This document shows positions 6,548 through 12,011 of a DNA stretch of 12,011 bases, one piece after another (within the stretch, counting starts at the first letter, position 1; every line of letters begins with the position of its first letter). The notes under the pieces were generated by a model, which searched no databases, had not been told where the DNA came from, and saw only the letters and a list, made by a program, of their open reading frames with translations. The stretch is from positions 1-12,011 of the forward strand of contig CAMHER010000046.1 in NCBI GenBank assembly GCA_946184215.1, given 5' to 3'. A program made the position numbers and the translations under genes. This DNA comes from an uncultured Clostridia bacterium (lineage in GTDB: Bacteria > Bacillota > Clostridia > Oscillospirales > Oscillospiraceae).

Positions 6548-8695
6548 ATGAATAAAATGATTTCCAAAGAACGTGTGCTGGCCATGGCGCTCCTGCTGGT
6601 CCTGCTGCTGGGCGTGTATCTGGTGTTCCTCTACCGCGTGCAGATCATCGAGGGCGAGGAATACTATGCCGCCGGCAGCCAGATGCAGACCAAGCTGGAG
6701 ACCGTTACCGCCTCCCGGGGCGATATCCTGGACCGCTACGGCCGAACGCTGATCAGCAACAAGGAGTGCTACGATCTGACCATCGACACCGCCAAGCTCT
6801 TTGCCAGCGACGACCCCAACGCCGTTCTGCTGGAGCTGATCGAGATGGTGGAGGAATTCGGCGACAGCTATATCGACGATCTGCCGATCACGATGGAGCC
6901 GCCCTTTGAATACGACCCGAACATGACCGAGATCCAGCGCACGATGCTGGAGGCGTATTTCAAGGACAAATCCAAGAGCCTGCCCGCGAACCCCACCGCG
7001 GTGGAGCTGCTGAGCTATATGCGCACGCGCTATGACATCGACAGCAACTACACCTCCGAGCAGATGCGCAAGATCGCGGGTCTGCGCTATTCCATCAACG
7101 TCCGCTATGCCATCAACACCGCCGAATACGTCTTCGTTCAGGACGCCAGCATGAAGCTGATCACCTCCATCATGGAGACCAAGCTCGCCGGCATCCAGGT
7201 CAAGCGCTCCTTCACGCGCGACTATCAGACGAACTATGCCGCGCACATCCTGGGCTACACGGGTCTGATGACGCAGGAGGAATATGAAAAGTATTCCCTG
7301 CTGGAGTATTCCACCGACGCCATGGTCGGCAAGGACGGCATCGAGTACGCCTTTGAGAACTATCTCCACGGCAACGACGGTGAGGTGCTGGTGACGCGCA
7401 CCGCCTCCGGCACCGTGCTGGCCAACCAGTATGAAAAAGAGCCGGAGCCCGGCAACCACGTCTATATCACGCTCGACATCGTGCTGCAGGAGCAGGTGGA
7501 GCGTATCCTTGCCAACGGCATCGACATCCTCATGAGCGAGAGGCGGAACGAAAAGGCTGAGCAGGAGGCTCTCGGCAACTGGACCTTTGAGGACGGCTAC
7601 TGGGAGATCACCGGCGCGGCCTGCGTCGTCGTCGACGTCAAAAGCGGCGAGCCGCTGGCCATTGCCAGCTGGCCGACCTATGACGTTTCGACGATCATTG
7701 AGAACTATTCCGAGCTGCTCGAGGAGCCCAACGCCCCGCTGTTCAACCGCGCGCTGATGGGCGCCTACGCCCCCGGCTCCGCCTTCAAGCCCTGCACCGC
7801 CACGGCCGCGCTCGCCCAGGGCATCATCAACACCCAGGACAAGATCAAGTGCGAAGGCGTGTTCACCAAGTACGCCGCCAACGGCTATGCGCCGGAATGC
7901 TGGATCTGGACCGCGGTGGACGGCGAGCACTATACCCACGGCGAACTGACCGTGACGGACGCGCTGCTCCACTCGTGCAACTACTTCTTCTATACCGTCT
8001 CCGACAAGCTCGGCGTCGACGATCTCGGCCGCTTTGCCCACGCCTACGGTCTGGGCGAGCATACCGGCATCGAGCTGACCGAAACCGTGGGCAACATGTC
8101 CAACCGCGCCAACCACGCCGACTATACCGGCACCGAGTGGCGAATCGGTGACACGCTGCAGGCCGGCATCGGTCAGTCTGACTCGATCTTTTCTCCCATC
8201 CAGCTGGCCGAGTACTGCGCCACCGTCGCCAACAGCGGCGTGCGTCACTCCGCCTCGATCCTCAAATACGTGCGCAGCTACGACTATGACGAGCTGATCT
8301 ATGACCGCAAGCCCGAGGTCCTGACCGACGTCAACGACCTGAAGGTGGGAGGCATCGGCGATTTCAACTGGTTCGCGATCCAGGAGGGCATGCGCCTGGT
8401 GGCCAACGACATTGTCAACAACGGCTCGGTGGCCAAATACTTCTATGACTATCCCCAGTCCAAGCGCGTCGCCGCCAAGACCGGTACCGCACAGAAGGGC
8501 AAGAACATCGTCAACGACGCTATCTTCATCTGCTATGCGCCCTATGACGACCCGCAGATCGCGATGGCCTTTGTCGTCGAGCGCGGCAAGGCCGGCGCCA
8601 ACTGCGCCTTCATGGCGCGCCAGGTGCTGGACGCCTACTGGACCATCAAGAGCTATTCCGACACCTCCGAGCATGAAATGACGCTGCTGAAGTGA
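6548..8695 (+). CDS. mrdA: Penicillin-binding protein 2 (class B transpeptidase of the elongasome)
   Basis: A 715-residue class B penicillin-binding protein. It crosslinks peptidoglycan during lateral wall growth, partnered with a RodA glycosyltransferase and activated through MreC. A cytoplasmic tail and one membrane helix (about 10-30) lead to the pedestal domain, which starts with the conserved RGDILDRYGRTL at 57-68. The transpeptidase domain, about 350-700, carries all three active-site motifs: SAFK at 411-414 (S411 nucleophile, in PGSAFKP), SCN at 476-478, and KTGT at 644-647. The dimerisation segment at about 90-260 is large, as in other clostridial PBP2 proteins. Position after mreCD, and the pedestal followed by transpeptidase with no PASTA repeats, favour the elongation enzyme over the division enzyme (PBP3/SpoVD type). 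The ATG follows a GTGAGG binding site by 7 nt. This is the last gene of the operon, with a terminator 15 nt beyond the stop. No rodA follows, which is unusual. Confidence 0.95.
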   Translation: MNKMISKERVLAMALLLVLLLGVYLVFLYRVQIIEGEEYYAAGSQMQTKLETVTASRGDILDRYGRTLISNKECYDLTIDTAKLFASDDPNAVLLELIEMVEEFGDSYIDDLPITMEPPFEYDPNMTEIQRTMLEAYFKDKSKSLPANPTAVELLSYMRTRYDIDSNYTSEQMRKIAGLRYSINVRYAINTAEYVFVQDASMKLITSIMETKLAGIQVKRSFTRDYQTNYAAHILGYTGLMTQEEYEKYSLLEYSTDAMVGKDGIEYAFENYLHGNDGEVLVTRTASGTVLANQYEKEPEPGNHVYITLDIVLQEQVERILANGIDILMSERRNEKAEQEALGNWTFEDGYWEITGAACVVVDVKSGEPLAIASWPTYDVSTIIENYSELLEEPNAPLFNRALMGAYAPGSAFKPCTATAALAQGIINTQDKIKCEGVFTKYAANGYAPECWIWTAVDGEHYTHGELTVTDALLHSCNYFFYTVSDKLGVDDLGRFAHAYGLGEHTGIELTETVGNMSNRANHADYTGTEWRIGDTLQAGIGQSDSIFSPIQLAEYCATVANSGVRHSASILKYVRSYDYDELIYDRKPEVLTDVNDLKVGGIGDFNWFAIQEGMRLVANDIVNNGSVAKYFYDYPQSKRVAAKTGTAQKGKNIVNDAIFICYAPYDDPQIAMAFVVERGKAGANCAFMARQVLDAYWTIKSYSDTSEHEMTLLK

Positions 8696-8709
8696 TCCCC
8701 GCCGCTCCT

Positions 8710-8741
8710 CGGGCCGCCTCCCTTCGGAGACGGCCCGTTTT
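8710..8741 (+). terminator. Rho-independent terminator after PBP2
   Basis: CGGGCCG (8710-8716) pairs with CGGCCCG (8731-8737). A single C/A mismatch separates these from an inner CTCC/GGAG stem closing a CTTC loop (8722-8725). A TTTTC tract follows at 8738. It lies 15 nt past the PBP2 stop and closes the five-gene operon. The opposite strand has no T-run, so it acts in one direction. Confidence 0.9.
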
Positions 8742-8787
8742 CTTTGAAAAAAACCGCTTCCCGCCGGGATTTTTTCTCAGTTTTTTG

Positions 8788-8816
8788 TTGAACTTTGGGC
8801 CGTCTGCGTTTATAAT
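8788..8816 (+). promoter_or_regulatory. Promoter for the methylglyoxal-synthase-like gene
   Basis: TTGAAC (8788-8793) and a perfect TATAAT (8811-8816) have the ideal 17-nt spacing. The T-rich stretch 8770-8787 just upstream could act as an UP-like element. The start point would be near 8823, giving a leader of about 37 nt before the ATG at 8860. The rest of the 164-nt gap between PBP2 and this gene is the preceding terminator. Confidence 0.85.
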
Positions 8817-8859
8817 AGTTGAGATGAATTAGATGACGGATGCATGAATGGAGTAAAGA

Positions 8860-9264
8860 ATGAATATTGCATTGATGGCACACGACAGAAAGAAAGAATT
8901 GATGGTACAGTTCTGCATCGCCTATTGCGGGATCCTGGCGGAACATTCGCTGTGCGCCACACATGTGACGGGCAAGCTTGTCAGCGAGGCCACGGGGCTT
9001 CCGATCACGCTGTATCTCCACGCCGACCAGGGCGGCTCCCAGCAGATCGGCGCGCGTATCTCCTTCAACGAGATCGACCTGGTCCTGTTCTTCTGTGATC
9101 CTGCCAACCCGGGCGGCTTTGACGATATCAACAAGATCGAGCGTCTGTGCGACCAGTATCAGATCCCCTTTGCCACCAACGCCGCCACGGCCGAGGTGCT
9201 TGTCCAGGGTCTGCGGCGCGGCGATCTCGACTGGCGCAACATCGTCAACCCCCAGCGGCGCTGA
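8860..9264 (+). CDS. Methylglyoxal synthase-family protein with altered active site
   Basis: A 134-residue single-domain protein of the MGS-like fold. Classical MgsA converts dihydroxyacetone phosphate to methylglyoxal and phosphate as a glycolytic bypass. Clear family features are MNIALMAHDRKKELMVQFC at the N-terminus (H8, D9 and K12 matching E. coli H19, D20 and K23), QQIGARISFNEIDLVLFF, and IPFATNAATAEVLVQGL. By eye against E. coli MgsA, the hallmark SGPxGGDQQ is HADQGGSQQ here, so the catalytic Asp71 is Ser60 and phosphate-binding Ser65-Gly66 are His-Ala. TGTTG is THVTG. The catalytic-loop His98 is missing, with one residue deleted. Asp91 and Asp101 appear kept as D80 and D89. GGAG is 6 nt before the ATG. 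The gene has its own promoter and terminator. Annotation pipelines would call it mgsA. I withhold the symbol because enzymatic activity is doubtful; it could be a phosphate-ligand sensor or act on another substrate. Confidence 0.85.
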   Translation: MNIALMAHDRKKELMVQFCIAYCGILAEHSLCATHVTGKLVSEATGLPITLYLHADQGGSQQIGARISFNEIDLVLFFCDPANPGGFDDINKIERLCDQYQIPFATNAATAEVLVQGLRRGDLDWRNIVNPQRR

Positions 9265-9287
9265 ACTGACGCCCCTTATATCACCTT

Positions 9288-9332
9288 CAAAACCGCAGTT
9301 CGTATGTATATGGCCTGCGGTTTTGCTTTTTT
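9288..9332 (+). terminator. Strong terminator between the MgsA-like gene and hisS
   Basis: A perfect 11-bp stem is formed by CAAAACCGCAG (9288-9298) and CTGCGGTTTTG (9315-9325). The loop is 16 nt, and six T residues follow at 9327-9332. It ends the MgsA-like transcript. Because it lies only 27 nt before the hisS ATG, it may also govern how much transcription reaches hisS. No T-box leader motif or room for one is present upstream. Confidence 0.9.
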
Positions 9333-9343
9333 ACCACTTCCCG

Positions 9344-9349
9344 AAAGGA
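9344..9349 (+). promoter_or_regulatory. Ribosome binding site of hisS
   Basis: AAAGGA stands 9 nt before the ATG at 9359, just past the terminator T-run. It fixes the start at MAKITPRTLSGF. The longer open frame upstream covers the terminator and the MgsA-like gene and has no family similarity. Confidence 0.85.
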
Positions 9350-9358
9350 CTTTTTTGT

Positions 9359-10714
9359 ATGGCAAAAATTACGCCGCGCACGCTCTCCGGCTTTATGGAG
9401 CTTCTGCCTTCCCAGCAGCTCCAGTTTGAGCGCATGAAGGACGCGCTGCGCGAGACCTATGCCTCCTACGGCTTCACGCCGCTGGACACGCCCGTGATCG
9501 AATCGGCGGAAGTGCTGCTGGCCAAGGGAGGCGGCGAGACCGAAAAGCAGATCTACCGCTTCTCCAAGGGTGATAACGACCTGGCGCTGCGCTTTGACCT
9601 GACGGTGCCGCTGGCAAAATACGTCGCCGCGCACTATGCCGAGCTTTCCTTCCCCTTCCGCCGCTTTCAGATCGGCAAGGTCTATCGCGGCGAGCGCGCC
9701 CAGCGGGGACGCTTCCGCGAATTTTACCAGGCCGACATTGACATCATCGGCGACGGAAAGCTCGATATCACCAACGAGGCGGAGATCCCCGCCATCATCT
9801 ATGACACCTTTACGCGTCTCGGCGTCAGCCGGTTTCAGATCCGCGTGAACAACCGCAAGCTCTTAAACGGCTTTTACGCCATGAATGGCATGAGCGAGAA
9901 AGCCGGCGAGATCATGCGCACGGTGGACAAGCTGGACAAGATCGGCGCGGAGAAGGTGCGCCAGCTTCTGATCGACGAGGTCAAGATGCTGCCCTGCAAG
10001 GCGGAAAACGTCATGGACTTCATGGCCATCTGCGGCACGAACGACGAGGTGCTCGCTTCTCTCGAGCGCTACCGCGGCATGGACGCCACCTTTGACGAAG
10101 GGCTTGAAGAGCTCAAGGCCGTTGTGAAATATCTCGGCGCCTTCGGCGTGCCGGAGACGAACTTCGCCGTGGATCTGACCATCGCGCGGGGGCTTGACTA
10201 TTACACCGGCACCGTGTACGAGACGCTGATGCTCGACCATCCGGAGATCGGCTCGGTCTGCTCTGGCGGACGCTATGACAATCTGGCGGAATACTATACC
10301 GACCGCAGCCTTCCCGGCGTGGGCATTTCCATCGGACTGACGCGCTTTTTCTATGTGCTCAGCGAACAGGGCCTTCTCTCCGCCGAGGCGGGGGGCGCGG
10401 CCTGCGACGCGCTCGTTCTGCCGATGACCGAGGATCTCTCCGCCGCGATCGCCTCCGCCGCCGCGCTGCGCCGGAAAGGGCTGCGCGTACAGCTGTACAC
10501 CGAAAAGAAGAAATTCAAGGCAAAGATGAACTATGCCGACCGGCTTGGCGTGCCCTATGTGATCTTCCTGGGCGAGGACGAGATCGCCGAGGGCGTACTC
10601 TCCGTGAAGGACATGCGCTCGGGTGAGCAGAAAAAGCTCTCCCCGGACGAGGCGGCCGCGCTGCTGCTCTCTGACGCGCAGCGCCGCGGAAACGTCAAAC
10701 TGATCTGCGAATAA
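9359..10714 (+). CDS. hisS: Histidyl-tRNA synthetase
   Basis: A 451-residue class II aminoacyl-tRNA synthetase that charges tRNA-His with histidine. The catalytic core spans about 1-340. Motif 1 lies in the early part. RFDLTVPLAKYV is at 78-89. Motif 2 is at about 103-131, with YRGERAQRGRFREFYQADID. The HisA signature ARGLDYYTGTVYE is at 276-288. Motif 3, CSGGRYDNL and PGVGISIGLTR, ends at R329. An anticodon-binding domain occupies about 349-451, so this is a full synthetase rather than the catalytic-domain paralogue HisZ, which lacks that domain. It is slightly longer than the usual bacterial 420-430 residues. The opening SGFMELLP and the motif-2 FREFYQxDxDIIG resemble archaeal/eukaryotic-type enzymes more than the E. 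coli type (GTQDILP, FHQxGxExxG). aspS follows after 39 nt in the same direction with no terminator, so the two are probably cotranscribed, as is frequent in Firmicutes. Confidence 0.95.
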   Translation: MAKITPRTLSGFMELLPSQQLQFERMKDALRETYASYGFTPLDTPVIESAEVLLAKGGGETEKQIYRFSKGDNDLALRFDLTVPLAKYVAAHYAELSFPFRRFQIGKVYRGERAQRGRFREFYQADIDIIGDGKLDITNEAEIPAIIYDTFTRLGVSRFQIRVNNRKLLNGFYAMNGMSEKAGEIMRTVDKLDKIGAEKVRQLLIDEVKMLPCKAENVMDFMAICGTNDEVLASLERYRGMDATFDEGLEELKAVVKYLGAFGVPETNFAVDLTIARGLDYYTGTVYETLMLDHPEIGSVCSGGRYDNLAEYYTDRSLPGVGISIGLTRFFYVLSEQGLLSAEAGGAACDALVLPMTEDLSAAIASAAALRRKGLRVQLYTEKKKFKAKMNYADRLGVPYVIFLGEDEIAEGVLSVKDMRSGEQKKLSPDEAAALLLSDAQRRGNVKLICE

Positions 10715-10753
10715 GAGCCGCGTTTGCGGTTTATGGGAAAAGAGGGAACAAAC

Positions 10754-12011
10754 ATGCAATCAAGAACCCACACCTGCGGAGAGCTGCGTCTGGGCGACAT
10801 CGGAAAGACCGTCACCCTGGCCGGCTGGATGGAAAACGTCCGCGCCGTCTCCGCCTCTCTGGCCTTCGTCGTCATCCGCGACTTCTACGGTACGACCCAG
10901 CTCGTCATCGAAAGCGAAGAGATGATGAGCACCATCAAGGCCATCAACAAGGAATCCACGATCTCCGTCACGGGCACCGTGCGTGAGCGCGCCAGCAAAA
11001 ACCCCAAGCTGCCCACGGGTGAGATCGAGGTCGTCCCCGAAACGATCCGCGTGCTCGGCAAGTGCCGCTACAACGAGCTGCCCTTTGAGATCAACCGCAG
11101 CCGCGAAGCCGACGAGAGCGCCCGTCTGAAGTATCGCTTCCTGGATCTGCGCAACCCGGAGGTGAAGAAAAACATTATCCTCCGCTGCCAGGTCGTCGCC
11201 GAGATCCGCCGGCTCATGACCGAGCACGGTTTTCTCGAGATCACGACGCCGATCCTCACCGCCTCCTCCCCCGAGGGCGCGCGCGACTATCTGGTGCCGG
11301 CCCGCAAGCATCCCGGCAAGTTCTACGCGCTGCCGCAGGCCCCGCAGCAGTTCAAGCAGCTGCTGATGGCCTCGGGCTTCGACCGTTATTTCCAGATCGC
11401 GCCCTGCTTCCGCGATGAGGACGCGCGCGGCGACCGCACCCCGGGCGAGTTCTACCAGCTCGACATGGAGATGTCCTTCGCCACGCAGGACGACGTGCTC
11501 GGCGTGCTCGAAGAGGTGCTCGTGCCCGTCTTTGAAAAATTCGGCCTCTACGGCAACCGCGTGACACCCGCTCCCTTCCGCCGCATCCCCTTCCGCGAGG
11601 CGATGGAGAAATACGGCACCGACAAGCCCGACCTGCGCATCGACCTCGTTATTCAGGACGCGACGGAGCTGATGGGCTCCATCGGCTTCGGCCCCTTCGA
11701 GGGCAACGTCGTCAAGGCCGTGGTTGTGAGCGGCTTCGAGGCCACGCGCAAGCAGATCGACAAGCTCTGCGCCGACGTCGAGGTGCAGACCGCGCAGAAG
11801 AGCTACTGGTTCCGCATGGACGAAAATTCCGAGCTCGTGGGCGGCATTTCCAAGTTCGTCCAGCCGATCAAAGAACAGCTCGTCGAAAGCCTCGGCCTGC
11901 AGCCCGGCTGTTTCGTCGGCTTGGCGGCGGGAAAGCTCGCCGTCGCGCAGAAGACAGCGGGCGTGCTGCGCACGAAGCTCGGCGCGCTCTGCCCCGCGCA
12001 CATGGACAAGG
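10754..12011 (+). CDS. aspS: Aspartyl-tRNA synthetase, N-terminal 419 residues (partial)
   Basis: A class II synthetase that attaches aspartate to tRNA-Asp, open at the right edge; about 419 of some 590 residues are visible. An anticodon-binding OB fold covers about 1-105. The LKYRFLDLRNPEV segment at 125-137 leads into motif 1. The flipping loop SPEGARDYLVP is at 172-182, followed by FYALPQAPQQFKQLLM at 190-205. Motif 2, FRDEDARGDRTPGEFYQLDMEMSF, starts at F219. YGTDKPDLR and the start of the bacterial GAD insertion domain (about 295-400) complete what is seen; motif 3 lies beyond the window. The ATG follows GAGGG by 7 nt. The PGEFYQLD form of motif 2 is one residue longer than E. coli PEFTQID and is also found in other bacteria such as alphaproteobacteria, by recall. 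Whether it is discriminating or also charges tRNA-Asn cannot be decided here. It pairs with hisS upstream. Confidence 0.95.
   Translation, partial: MQSRTHTCGELRLGDIGKTVTLAGWMENVRAVSASLAFVVIRDFYGTTQLVIESEEMMSTIKAINKESTISVTGTVRERASKNPKLPTGEIEVVPETIRVLGKCRYNELPFEINRSREADESARLKYRFLDLRNPEVKKNIILRCQVVAEIRRLMTEHGFLEITTPILTASSPEGARDYLVPARKHPGKFYALPQAPQQFKQLLMASGFDRYFQIAPCFRDEDARGDRTPGEFYQLDMEMSFATQDDVLGVLEEVLVPVFEKFGLYGNRVTPAPFRRIPFREAMEKYGTDKPDLRIDLVIQDATELMGSIGFGPFEGNVVKAVVVSGFEATRKQIDKLCADVEVQTAQKSYWFRMDENSELVGGISKFVQPIKEQLVESLGLQPGCFVGLAAGKLAVAQKTAGVLRTKLGALCPAHMDK

Noticed and set aside
6392..8674. A 760-codon leftward open frame opposite PBP2
   Set aside because: It is antisense to a PBP2 with all catalytic motifs intact. 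The translation is His/Gly/Val-rich low-complexity sequence without domains, as expected for the complementary frame of a GC-rich gene.
9265..9358. T-box riboswitch upstream of hisS
   Set aside because: Only 94 nt separate the genes and the TGGNACCGCG antiterminator core is absent. What remains is an ordinary hairpin-T terminator.
9359..10714. HisZ (regulatory HisRS paralogue) instead of HisS
   Set aside because: The HisA signature ARGLDYYTGTVYE and a full anticodon-binding domain are present, and aspS follows; HisZ lacks the C-terminal domain and usually sits with hisG.
10715..10753. Small hairpin between hisS and aspS (CCGC-GTTT-GCGG at 10718-10729)
   Set aside because: The stem is 4 bp plus wobble extensions and no T-tract follows, so it is not a terminator; it could be chance.
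10760..12001. A 413-codon leftward open frame opposite aspS
   Set aside because: The plus strand encodes AspRS with flipping loop and motif 2; the antisense translation shows no recognisable domain.

Overview
The window looks like a chromosomal housekeeping region of a GC-rich Clostridia-type Firmicute, most plausibly an Oscillospiraceae/Ruminococcaceae-like anaerobe. The reasons are the DnaD and DnaI pair (a Firmicutes replication-initiation set), maf-mreC-mreD-PBP2 linkage, an mgsA-family gene next to that block, a hisS-aspS pair, strong AGGAG-type ribosome binding sites and sigma-A-like promoters. Taxonomy is inferred from gene content only. No phage, IS, CRISPR, tRNA or rRNA was seen.

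Layout. Bases 1-2342 hold a leftward operon: a DnaD-domain protein, then a DnaI/DnaC-type AAA+ helicase loader overlapping it by 4 nt, then a DUF2804-family gene cut by the window edge. A 136-nt divergent promoter region (2343-2478) follows. Its two promoters point away from each other and their -35 boxes overlap. Bases 2479-8695 hold a tight rightward operon: U32-family protein (probably RNA-modifying), Maf nucleotide pyrophosphatase, MreC, MreD and penicillin-binding protein 2. It ends at a clear hairpin-T terminator (8710-8741). A new promoter (8788-8816) then drives a monocistronic methylglyoxal-synthase-family gene (8860-9264), closed by a second terminator (9288-9332). From 9359 onward are histidyl-tRNA synthetase and aspartyl-tRNA synthetase, the latter running off the right edge.

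How the genes fit together. The leftward operon supplies replication-restart or initiation helicase loading. The rightward one supplies the membrane part of the elongasome (MreC, MreD, PBP2), with an RNA-modification candidate and a house-cleaning NTPase ahead of it. The overlapping divergent promoters could tie replication and cell-wall elongation transcription together, but this is inference. hisS-aspS is a common Firmicutes pair.

Most notable points. (1) The methylglyoxal-synthase-like protein keeps the fold signature but lacks the catalytic aspartate and several phosphate-binding residues of the family. (2) The shape cluster lacks mreB, radC, minCDE and rodA where relatives usually carry some of them. 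(3) hisS sits 27 nt behind a strong terminator with no evident promoter or T-box. I did not find a clearly new multi-gene system; most of the window is well-conserved core genome.
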